Part shown: in pieces, positions 35,037 through 45,646 of the stretch | Layout: every line of letters begins with the position of its first letter | Position numbering within the stretch: the stretch's first letter is position 1 | Source of the DNA: Gelatoporia subvermispora B | Lineage: Eukaryota > Basidiomycota > Agaricomycetes > Polyporales > Gelatoporiaceae | DNA length: 64,000 bases | NCBI GenBank assembly: GCA_000320605.2 | Contig: KB445810.1 | Location: 439,722-503,721, forward strand | Direction: 5' to 3' | Notes under the pieces: model-generated | What the model was told of the DNA's origin: nothing | The model's input: only the letters and a program-made list of their open reading frames with translations | Database searches by the model: none | Translations under genes and position numbers: made by a program

Positions 35037-35447
35037 GACGGCCTCGCTGATGATGAGCGTTCAGGTCAAGTTCTCCATAACTCTCGAGTCAATGCACGCT
35101 GTTTCGTGACATGCGGTTATGTAGTAGTCGGCGATGGAAGGGGACGGCGTGAACGCGCTAAACGTCACTGGCGTCTATACGCCACGCGGCTTAGTCACGG
35201 GGTAACATCAGGCGCGCATTTACCGCGTGGCGAAGTGGAAGCAGCAATCGAGGCACCTCCGGGAACTCTTTCCCGCTGTCCAGCCCAGGCTTGTCTGGCA
35301 TGTCCACCGGTCCCGGCTGGCTATCGTAGCAACTGCACAAACGAGCAACGGCCTCCTCCCGCACAATCATTGCCGCGGTTTCGAGATCTGACGAAAACGC
35401 GCATTGCAGTGATCGCTGATGGCCGTATAGTGTATCGAGATTAGATC
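35037..35447. other. intergenic, MOCS1 promoter and 3' flank of the next gene
   Basis: No gene or element recognised. Confidence 0.45.
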
Positions 35448-37379
35448 CTACACTCCTCGCAACCAAATCTCGCAAATGCCCCAGCGTTCGTCCCGATCTT
35501 CCTGCAGCTCTGTCCTGAAATACCGTCCAGACACCGATTGGGATAAAGAGGTCGAAGTCACGAGCACTTGCACGCTGCATTCCCGCAGGTTGGGCGACCC
35601 TGAGCCTGTCGCCTCGTGTGTCGCCGGGCCTTCTATGGTAGTTTCATAACAGATAGGTCTCACGGACGTAGTATGCTGATTTTTCCACGCGATCAGCGTG
35701 GAAAATTAGCCTGAGAAAATGCGGGAGATACATACCCAGTGTACGTTGTCCGTCGACGATTGGATCGTGCTTGACTTCAAAATATTCTCCGTGCCTGGCT
35801 CTACAAGCCAAGCGAGCTCTATAGTCGTCCAGTTCCTGATTTTCCCAACGTCGGCGAGCATGTCCAAGGCAACAACGTCACCGACTTTGGCATCTGACAC
35901 CATAACGTCAAAGTTGAGTTCAAGATATGCCTCAGGAACGCTCACTGTCAGGGCTGCGGAAGCACGTTCCCTCTTCAGTATCCACGGCATGGGAAAGGGA
36001 ATACTCCAGGTATTGCGCCTTGCCGCTATCGCCCAGAAGTGCCAGATTGCGCGCCTCGAGGTCGAGAAGATGAGACACGTTCTGGCTCTCATGAAAGACT
36101 GTGCGCGGAAGCAGCCGAATGTTCGTTTCTAGGACGCATGCGGTACCACGGCACGCAGCCCGTGTCCAAGGAGAAGGGGGTGGCCGATCGGATAGGGTGG
36201 TGTAAGGAACACGCTTGGCCTTGTCAGTGCATGACTCGGCCTCGCAACGAAGAATGTAGTCCAAGTACTGTGTGGCTTTCATCTACACACATCTGTGTGA
36301 ATATGGTCTGGCAGCGCAATGACAGGGAAGACACGTACAATATGCTTCATGTTCCTCTCGTGGCCCTCCTGACCTTCTGTAAATGGTTTTCCCCCACCAA
36401 GTTCGAAGTCTTGGTCAAACCATATCTCTGGCATGCGGTTGCTCAGGATCGTGAAGTAATTGTCAGCCATCGCCATCTCTTCATTGGATACGTGTAGTGT
36501 GCGCATGAGTGACAGGAACAATTCCGCCTGAGAGCGTTCCATGATCGTGCCGTACCCCAACCATGCAAAAGAGGTATGAATGTCCGTAATGTAAGAGGGA
36601 GCAGACAGAGGCACGTGTGTCTCTCGGAGAGTTGCTGACAGATGCTCATGAGGCGGAAGTAGATGGATAGCGGGCGCGGATGTCCCCTCCGAGATGCGGG
36701 TATGAAGGGCATCTATGATTTCTGGTCTAATGAGGTAGTCATCATCCTAGGGGCAGTGTCAATCAGCCGCTTTAAGTTTCAGAATGCGATGAACACGGAC
36801 TTGTATAAAGCAGTATGGCGTATTAGCCTGAGCACATGCTGCAAACCGTGCCTGGAACAGCATGTTCCGTGGTGAATTATGGATCCTCAGCTTATCCCGA
36901 GTACAGCCAGTGTCCTTGAAGTGCTGACATAGAACGTAATATGTTATAAGGTGAACTCAATGATAGTCAGGATGCACGCGAACTTCGTACGAGAACTTGG
37001 CGGGGCTGTTGTTCCATATGAAAACTTCCGAGATGACACCGTCCAGCCAGGGTCCGCAGAGCAGAGAGGCAATGAGTAGCACATTCGGAAAACGAGACCA
37101 GTTCAATATCACAGCTGTCGTGTCCGGACCACGGATAGCTGCTGCAGTAGCGTTAAGGACGCGTTCATAAGATTGTAGATCGGAAGCATCCGAGAGTGGG
37201 CGATACGTCAGGGGATGGCTTCGAGGGATGAACCCAATATCGGAGAGAATGGGGTCGTATCTCGAGGGGGGACGTGCACTCTTCTGGTCCTTGGGGAACA
37301 AGTACCGCCCTAGGATGGCGATGAGGATGGGCACAGCCAGCCTCTGCGCGAGCCGGACGAGTTCGCGGACGGAGGGCAT
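35448..37379 (-). CDS. membrane-anchored glycosyltransferase-like protein
   Basis: Six exons: 37379-36984, 36923-36801, 36746-36339, 36282-35946, 35893-35736 and 35675-35448 sum to 550 codons (549 aa). N-terminal type II anchor (LAQRLAVPILIAILGRYLF), then a nucleotide-sugar-transferase-like fold: AVILNWSRFPNV, EVFIWNNSPAKF, LRIHNSPRNMLFQARFAACA and FIQDDDYLIRPEI, where DDD can serve as the DxD metal motif. In addition ADNYFTILSNRMPEIWFDQ with a GGG loop follows. The last third (SPDNAKVGDVVALDML..., ERWGICEIWLRGV) looks like a beta-sandwich module. Probably Golgi/ER luminal. Donor and sugar are unknown. The start was set at 37379; an in-frame ATG further upstream (37667) overlaps the promoter of the divergent NIPSNAP gene. 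Confidence 0.78.
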
Positions 37380-37717
37380 GACAGTGCGCTTCCTCTGGCT
37401 GGGGCTAAACAGGCGCTCGTGGGTACACTTTGCCGGGCACAGCCGGGCACGTGGTATTAGTGCACGTGAATTTACCCCGCAGTGGCGCTTGCTCTGGCGC
37501 TGCGTTGCACTTGCGGCGGGGCGACGTCGCCTCAGCGCACAAAGTCCGCAACCATCCTCGTCGCCCGCGTCTTCGCCTCCGATTCCCGTGGAATCCTCGT
37601 TCGAGAGCCTATTCGACAGCGCACGTGTCTGTTGCAAACCAGTGCTGTTCGTAACCTGCGCGCCCATAAGACTACTAGAGTCTCAGCGAGCCGCACAAGT
37701 GCCACAATCAGACGACG
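37380..37717. other. divergent promoter (glycosyltransferase-like / NIPSNAP)
   Basis: 338 bp, GC-rich, shared by two divergent genes. No element identified. Confidence 0.45.
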
Positions 37718-39020
37718 ATGCTTGCCCCAACCCGTCTGAACCGCGCCCTCGCGGCGGGGGTGAGGTCCATCGAGGCCAGACGAGCTATCTCTGTACAGGT
37801 AGGCAACCCGCCGTACAGGACAGAGGGTAGTCTCAGCTTGACGTCGTCTCTGTCGTCTTCCTTCCACTCGTGTGCCGCGTCTCGCGGTATGCAGAGCTTG
37901 CTGCACGGATCTCCCGAGGCCAAGGCGGAGGGGGACGTGCAAGTACAGCAGCATTCGCGTATAGTTGCTCGTGGGAAGTACATTCATGGATTCGAAAGTG
38001 AGTCTTCCTCTTGATCAGCCCAGACACGTAAGATGTGAACGTTGTCTTGCCACAGTCCACCGAGTGCAACCGGACGCTGTGGAGAAGTATAAGAAGGCTG
38101 CGTAAGTGTATATTCCTCTTGAGCCCTTTTCAGGTTCAGCTGAACTCCCGAGTCAGTGAGCAATATTATACGGCGATCAAAGACGACCCAGACTTGAACG
38201 TCAAGCTGTCCGGTAGCTGGGAGGCCGTTGTTGGAGAGCAGGATACATTCTGTAAGGATTCCGCAGATACGTTCCTCCAAGACTCAACGTTGTTCATTAA
38301 CTACGTAAAGTCCATATTCTTGAATATGAGAACTACAGTGGTTACGACAAGTCTACCAAGAAGATTCGCAACTCAGACGTAAGTGGGGTCCCCTCGCAAA
38401 ACTCGCGAGGGCTGACTCTTGATGATGCGAATCTAGCACATGAAAGCGTACAAAGAGATGATTCCGTATCTGAGGTCCCGATCGTCTCAACTGTGCCAAG
38501 AGTTTGCATTCATGCCTACGGCCCCTCCTCACACCGAAGGCGGCGTCTTCGAACTTCGGACGTACCAGCTGAACCCAGGGACGCTGTTGCAGTGGGAGCA
38601 GGCTTGGTCCGTGGACGTATCTCACACTAAAAATAGGTTATTCACTGAACCATCCATAGGCGTAGAGGCATTGAGGCACGCCGCAAGTTGCTTGCGCCTG
38701 TGGGGGCTTGGTTTTCCCAGGTCGGACGCCTTCACCAGGTCCACCACATGTGGCAATACCCGTACGTCGGAGTATCCGAAAATACACAATCGAGTTTTCA
38801 GATTTATCTACATCTTTCTAGCGATCTACAAACTCGGAAAGAGATGCGAGAGCAGGCTTGGAAGCTGGATGGCTGGTCTGAAACTGTATCGAAAGTACGT
38901 GCCACATCTGTCACCTGTATGTGTGAACTTTTGAGTGACCCATGTATGCAGACGGCCGAGTACTCCATGCTCATGGATTCCATCATCCTAGTCCCACTTC
39001 CATACAGCCCACTCAAGTGA
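37718..39020 (+). CDS. NIPSNAP family mitochondrial protein
   Basis: Nine exons: 37718-37798, 37895-37997, 38056-38101, 38157-38251, 38311-38378, 38437-38606, 38660-38761, 38822-38894 and 38952-39020 sum to 269 codons (268 aa). N-terminal presequence (MLAPTRLNRALAAGVRSIEA, basic, with ARRAISVQ). Two NIPSNAP (ferredoxin-like) repeats: HRVQPDAVEKYKKAAEQYY with GSWEAVVGEQDTF, and FELRTYQLNPGTLLQWEQAW with PVGAWFSQVGRLHQVHHMW. It ends in DSIILVPLPYSPLK, a common end of the family. Animal NIPSNAPs are mitochondrial and linked to mitophagy signalling; the fungal role is not settled. Confidence 0.9.
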
Positions 39021-39970
39021 AGGGTCGTGTATATCGGGTATTGGACGGCTCTAGAATTGGAGGAGCTATCTCGTTCTCGGTATAATGAAGGGGCAGGATC
39101 GACTCGGAATGATACCTGGCATGTGGTGGATATGTCACCGGATGGACTTGGCTGACAGTCAGCCACATAAGTGGAACTCTGTAACCATACGCTCTTATCT
39201 AGCAATCACGCCAACGTTGAGCTTCTGCCCGAGACAATGAGGACGCATCAACCTCGGCGCCGTGCTCATGCCGCGGTGGTGCGAAAATGTCAGTAAGCCG
39301 GTGTGATGCACGTCGAGCGTTGCGAGGTGACCGGCGCCGTGCATGCGTCCTCATCAGTCATAATGCCAGGTCTGGGGCCCTTTGTACGGGGTGGATTATC
39401 AAGAGATCGTAGCAACCACAACGCAGGCAAGCTTCCCCGCTGGTGCTGTAGTTTGCTTGATTTTGCAGGTTCCACAGCCAATGGGCTGGCAGGAATGCAG
39501 TCCCGATCTGCAATTGAACACAAATCGAATCGCCAGGCACCGTATGCAGAGCTGTGTGCGGGGCGCATCTCGAAGAGCTGCATGTTTAGTTTGATGGACC
39601 CAAATTTGTTATTGTACTAGTGTGTGGCGCGAAGGGCGCGCGTGAAGTTGTGACGATTGTCGCTGGTGAAGATCACCTGAGAGGTCGAGCGATGTTACTC
39701 GCGATGTCAGACAAACGTTGCCAGGGTGGCTTGAGGACGCGGTTGTTGTCGAGGAGGTCGGAGTACAATGGGGAGGAGGAGAGGATGGTGGTGGGAGGCA
39801 CGGCTTGTTATGGGCAGCGTGGCGATCGGGCGGCGGATCTGATATGAGAGAACAATGCGAGGCTGAGCCTGGTGTGTGTGGACCCACAATACCAACACAT
39901 GCACCAACTTTTGCCTTTTAGGCCCCCTCCTCTATCCTGAAACACGGAAGGATCTGTAAGATTGGGCTTC
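39021..39970. other. intergenic, forkhead promoter
   Basis: About 950 bp with no recognisable coding signal. Likely contains the forkhead gene's promoter and 5' UTR. Confidence 0.45.
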
Positions 39971-41574
39971 ATGGCAAGCGTCGACAGCCTGCTCAATCCT
40001 GCCTCGAGCAGCGGAAGCAGTTCCAGGTAAGCGCAGCTGCGCGCGATGCGCCCCATCACGCCCTCGCCCGCGTTGAGCATGCTCACCCGTATCGCAGGCC
40101 ACCCAAACGACCCTCCGAGACAGGCAGCCCCACTCCCCCTCCAGAAAATGCAGAGGATCAGCCAGCAACGGAACAATCCTACTACGGCCAGACCGATGTA
40201 GTTGTCCGACCCCACGAGCCTCATCCGCAATGTCCCAACACCCTCTCCTGCCTGCCAGATACCGATGGGAGACCACAACATACCCTCCCTGTGATCCTTC
40301 GCTGCGCCATCTTGGGCAGCCCCAAGAAGCGTCTCACCATTCGTGAAATATATGCTGCGATGGAGAGGAAATATCCCTATTATCTGACTGCTGGGCCGGC
40401 GTGGAAGGTGAGTCTTGCCACAGCATCGATCTCCACCCCCTCTCAGCCCGGGCTTCCCCCCATCTCGCAATCGCAGCAATCCGTTCGGCATCATTTATCT
40501 CTCAATCGCCTCTTTGAGCGTCAACCGCGACCAGCCACCGATCCAGGGTTCGGGTCGTATTGGACTGTGAACCTTGAGGCCCCTCCAGGAACGAAACGTC
40601 CCCGCAAGCGGGGTCGGCCAAACAAAAGCGGCATTGATTCCAACACTATCCTCCAGCCTCCAGTGCTACACGGACCTCCCGTGATGCTTACGCGACCGAT
40701 GCCACCACACGATGAGGGCCCTCCGTTTGTACATCATCCCTCTGGACACCCACCGGGCCACCCTCCTGGGCATCCGTCCCTGCACTCTCCTATCCAACCC
40801 ACACATCACTCGCCCAACCATCAAACTGGCCAGGCCCATCACCCACCGAATCACACAGTCAACCACACGGCCAATCATACAGCTAACCACACAGCCAACC
40901 ACACAGCCAACCACACGCCCAACCACACGCCCAATCACGCAAACATCCACCCACCGACACACCTCCCGAATACCTCTGCTGCCCCTACTCTCAGACCCGT
41001 CGACAGCCGTTCCTTCAGTTTCTCGACGATGCCGCGGACGAATGGCGTGTACGATGCCGAGGATGACGACGAGATGGAATGGGACGGGTCGGGCGAAGTC
41101 ACGCCGGACGATGAGGACATGAGTGAGGAGGATGCTGCACTGCCATCGTATAGACGCATGCCGGATCCTCCTGACGTGCCAACGTCGGCCAGCCCGAACA
41201 GCCCAACCGGCAAGTCAGGCCTCCATGGTGCCTTCTCGACCTTTGGGAGCCTCGAAAGTCCTAATAGCAGTTCATCAACTGATCGACTGAAGGCGGAAGT
41301 TGCTAGCTTACGCAAGCAATCTGCCGATCTTATGACCCAATCGATGCGTCTTCAGGATCAGCTTGCTGCCGCACAGCAAGAGGCCTCCAGGGCAAAAGCC
41401 TCGCTCCAAATGCTCGAGAATAGACTCGAAGATGAGACACGCAGGAGGAAGGAGGCGGAGAAGATGGCCGACGAGGAGTCGCGGCTGCGGCGCGCCGCCG
41501 AAGATACGCTGCGTGGTGCCTACCAGACACAAAGGAGGGTGCAGCACGCAGGGTATACGTCTTCGCGCTCATGA
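39971..41574 (+). CDS. forkhead-domain transcription factor
   Basis: Three exons: 39971-40026, 40098-40407 and 40477-41574, 487 aa. The forkhead (winged-helix) domain spans about residues 75-150: TLPVILRCAILGSPKKRLTI, REIYAAMERKYPYY, then WK/QSVRHHLSLNRLFER and DPGFGSYWTVN. The recognition helix (SVRHHLSLN) is intact and is split by the second intron. A basic patch KRPRKRGRPNK follows and probably acts as nuclear signal and AT-hook-like contact. After it comes a His/Pro/Asn-rich region with a tandem NHT(A/P) array, an acidic stretch (EDDDEMEWDGSG...DDEDMSEED) that may activate transcription, and a C-terminal coiled coil (residues about 330-475). Target genes are unknown. A long antisense frame here is a shadow. 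Confidence 0.92.
40849..40944 (+). repeat. 12-nt tandem repeat, eight units
   Basis: Eight 12-nt units (consensus aaccacacagcc) in the forkhead gene, encoding N-H-T-A/P tetrads. Units differ mostly at third codon positions. Such arrays can change length between strains. Confidence 0.85.
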
Positions 41575-42286
41575 TTGTGATCATTTATCTCCGCATTGTA
41601 GCCTTGATTCTACCTCGTTCTTTCCCTCGCCGGTGGACCCGGTTTCGATATCCGTTCCAAGGTCGCCTGAAACTTGTGGGAGCAGTTGCTGGTTTTCGCC
41701 CATGGGGCTCCGGATTGTACCTTTAGCAGACCATTCTGTAGATTAGAGCGCGCCTTTGCGCTGTATGACATCAGTTCTATCGGTTGATTATTTGCGATGA
41801 CCTCGGATAGCTTGGGATCATATGATTATGTACGCTGAATCCACACAACTGCATGACGTCGTGTCTCGAATGAGGCCTTTCAGAAGGTATGATCCCGGTC
41901 GGGCATTGAGAAGTGACATTGAGAATGCAAACGATGGACCCCTTTGTTCACAACATACCGTAGATCCGAAGTTAGACGGACTATTAGTACGTGAACTATT
42001 CAGCCATGCCTGCGCGAGATTATATTTGATGCTGTACCGTGTGCTCGGTAGAGAGCCATACGATGGCAGTACCAGAATACAGCATGTGTAGCAATTCCGA
42101 CTGACACGCCGTTGAAAGGGGACATCCTCTTAACAGAAACTACCTCGCGAAAGCCACAGCCCGACGTGTGCCTGAAGGCGCCCGCTGCAGAGGCGTAGTG
42201 GCATTGAGGCCCTTGCACAACAAAGACAAACAAAGCCGCGTCCGGAAAAGTTGGCAGCGGCTTCACCGATTGGTCAAAATCCTGCC
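41575..42286. other. intergenic, forkhead / UTP13
   Basis: 3' flank of the forkhead gene and promoter of UTP13. No gene seen. Confidence 0.45.
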
Positions 42287-45200
42287 ATGTCCTCAGCAGT
42301 ACGCCCAAAGCTCAAGACTGCGTAAGTTTGACCATATCGCGGTGAGAATCCTGCAGCTTACGCCGGCACACAGTTTCAAAAAGGCCCGGGTCATTGCCCC
42401 GCTGCATACGGGCGGACCGGTCGCCATTACTCAGGATGGGGCAAGACTTGTAACCTGTGTAGGAGAGGAAGCGGTTTTGACCGATGTCTATGCTGGAACA
42501 GAGATCTGTCGGTTTTTGGGGGTGCGCACTATTTTTGTGGAGCTTCACAAGATATCTAAACAAGTCTTGGCAGGATACTGAATCCATAACTGCTCTCTGC
42601 ATCACCCCGTCTTCGACACATCTGCTCCTATTCACCTCCTCCCTGGCACTGCGCATATATGAACTGCCAACATCCCTCGAGCCTCTTTCAAAGCCCGTGC
42701 AGCCCATGCGAGTGGTAGCTCGCGCTCATGACGCGCCCGTCCATGTCTGCAAGGCCGACCCAACCTCTACGTACCTCGCCTCCGGCGCTGCGGATGGCAC
42801 TGTGAAGGTCTGGCATATTCAACGCGGATACGTTACGCACGTGTTCAAGGGACATGGTGGTGTTGTCAGTGCGCTAGCATTCAACTACCCATTCGATCCG
42901 TCGTCGGTTGTTCGGGAGCAGAAGATGCAACTCATAACAGCATCCGTTGACACTCGTATCCGTATCTTCGACCTCTCTGCTGCGATCTCGAAATCTGGAG
43001 CACCTGTCAAGGCAGAGGCTGTATTGGAAGGCCATGTCTCAGTACCTCGTGGACTTGATGTCTCTGAGGACGGAAAGTGGCTCATTAGTGGAGGCAGAGA
43101 CTCCGTCGTTCTGATCTGGGATATTTCCTCTGGTCATGAAAATACCGCGTCGAAACCGAAAAATGCCAAGGGCAAGGGCAAGGAGACCAAATTCTCTCCA
43201 GTGTTATCCAAGACAATCCCTGTCCTCGAACGTGTGGAGGCTGTTGGTCTACTCCACCACGACGAAGACCTCGCAGGTTCTCCGTCGGGCCCTAATAAGC
43301 TGCGCTTCTACACCGCTGGTGAGAAGGGCGTTGTCAAGATTTGGGATGCCAGAGAAGGCGCCGTTTTATTCACCCTCGGCAAGGAGCAAGACGTCGTCGA
43401 CGAAGAACAAGAGGAACAACGACAGATCCTTGACGGCTTGTGAGTACTGTACTGTCATTTACAAACGAAAGTGTCCCTGACGTGCACAAAAGCTACCTTC
43501 CGTCGAAGTCGGTCATTGTATCCGTACATGCCGACCAGAATATCTTGTTTCATTCTCTATCCTCTCAATCTCTCGCACGACAGCTCATTGGCTACAACGA
43601 TGAGATCATCGACGCAACATTCCTCTCACCTCACCTTCCTCCGCAAGCACCGGCAGGCCCGTCGTCCTCCAAATACATGGACACGCATGTTGCACTTGCA
43701 ACCAACTCTTCCCTCATCCGAATATACTCAACTACATCCCTCGACGCTCGTTTGATCTCTGGTCACTCTGAAATCGTTCTCTGCTTGGACAAGGGCGCAA
43801 ACGGCCGAGTTCTTGCAAGCGGTAGCAAGGACCGCTCTGCGAGGATATGGGCGCCAACACGGCATAGTGAGGAGCTACTTGATGAACAATCCCTCTCAGA
43901 GTGGGGTTGTGTTGCTGTTTGTGAAGGTCATGCAGAGAGCGTGGGCGCGATTGTGATGTCACGGAAACCGGTCGAGGGTTCAGAGGACACACTGCGCTTC
44001 ATGTTCACCGGCAGCCAGGACCGCACGATCAAGATGTGGGATCTGTCGTCCGTTCCCCTGGCGTACGATGCCTCCGAGGAGGGTGGCGCGCTCAAGTGTA
44101 AGAGCCTTACTACGCAGAAGGCGCACGAAAAGGACATCAATTCGCTAGACGTCGCACCGAACGACAAGCTACTCGTCTCAGGCTCGCAGGATCGCACCGC
44201 TAAGGTGTGGGAGATCGAGTACACCGTATCGGGGAGAGGCAAGTCCCGTGTCGTGCGTGGGGAGCTGAAACTCCTCGGTACATGCAAAGGGCACAAGCGC
44301 GGTGTGTGGTGCGTGCGCTTCGGTCGCGCAGAACGAGTCCTCGCGACGGGCAGTGGCGACAAGACTGTCAAGCTGTGGAGTTTGGAGGACTTCACATGCG
44401 TCAAGACATTCGAGGGGCACACGAACTCGGTTTTGCGCGTTGACTTCCTCAATGCGGGCATGCAGATTGTCAGTTCGGCGAGTGACGGTCTTGTGAAGCT
44501 CTGGAACGTGCGCGACGAGGAGTGTGCTGCCACCTTAGACAATCACGAGAACAAGGTATGTTCGATGTTCGCCAATCATTGTTCCCGTCTTTAATTTATG
44601 CACATCACCAGGTCTGGGCGTTAGCCGTCAGCAGTGACGAAAGCACCATCGTCTCAGGCGCCGCAGATTCCGTCGTGACATTCTGGGAGGACTGCACCGA
44701 GGAGCAGGAAGTTGAGAAGGAGACCAAGCGCGCTGAGCTCGTTTCCAAGTACGTCGCCTATCTTGCCTCTCCTCTTCCCAACATACTGACCTGCCACACA
44801 ACAGAGAGCAAGACTTCATGAACTACCTCGCGCTGCACGACTACCGCAATGCGATCCTCCTCGCGCTCGCGATGGAGCACCCGGGGCGGCTGCTCTCCCT
44901 CTTCCGGAACCTCTCCTCCGATGCAGCCGCCGCCGACGTCGACGCGTCCACCTCGATCACGGGGCACCCCGCCGTCGACGAGGTCATCCGCACGCTCGCG
45001 GGCAGCGATCTCGCGCGCCTGCTGCGCTATGTGCGTGACTGGAACGCGCGTGCAAACACGAGCGCTATCGCACAGCGCATCTTGCACGCGGTCGTGAAGC
45101 TACGCGCTGTCGAGGATGTCATTGCTGCATTTGGCGAAGACAAGACGCTCAGCCTTGCAGCAGAGGTCGCAGATGGTGCGGTTGTCAAGGATCCCAAGGG

Positions 45201-45399
45201 CTTGACGACGCTTAGAGAGCTTGTTGAGGCTCTTATCCCGTACACCGAGCGTCACCTCGCGAGGATGGAGCGACTCTTGCAGGACAGCTATGTCGTGGAC
45301 TATCTGTTGGGAGAGATGGATGACGGCTTGTTCAGTGATCTAGAAGACACCACTGGTGTACCCATGGATATCGACCACGCCGTGGAGATATCCGCGTAA
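42287..45399 (+). CDS. UTP13: U3 snoRNP WD40 protein UTP13 (TBL3)
   Basis: Component of the UTP-B subcomplex of the small-subunit processome, needed for early pre-18S rRNA processing in the nucleolus. Six exons: 42287-42321, 42374-42521, 42574-43439, 43493-44555, 44612-44748 and 44805-45399 sum to 948 codons (947 aa). The sequence holds two tandem WD40 propellers, seen from repeats such as LASGAADGTVKVW, LISGGRDSVVLIWD, LASGSKDRSARIW, MFTGSQDRTIKMWD, LVSGSQDRTAKVWE, LATGSGDKTVKLWS, IVSSASDGLVKLWN and IVSGAADSVVTFW. The C-terminal helical Utp13 domain (NYLALHDYRNAILLALAMEHPGRLL..., LLRYVRDWNARANTS) follows and fits the family length. A Lys/Gly-rich loop (AKGKGKETK) sits in the first propeller. 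Confidence 0.95.
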
Positions 45400-45646
45400 T
45401 CTTGAATAAAACTCATCATCATATGGGCTCATCCTCCCAATTACTTCTATGATCTGAATGACCGTGTCTGGTGAAATTCATACTGAAAGTGCTACATACA
45501 TTGATTATGCAACTGTTCTACAAAGCTAGAGGACCGGACGCACGAAACGATCAAGGAACTCAGCTGAAGGAGCCTATGATACAGCGAGGGTGACGGTAAC
45601 CGAGGCGAAATTACGATAGTGTGTACAATATTCCCACCTTCCATGC

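Noticed and set aside
39808..40494. 228-codon minus-strand frame
   Set aside because: It lies antisense to the first exons of the forkhead gene, whose family match is certain.
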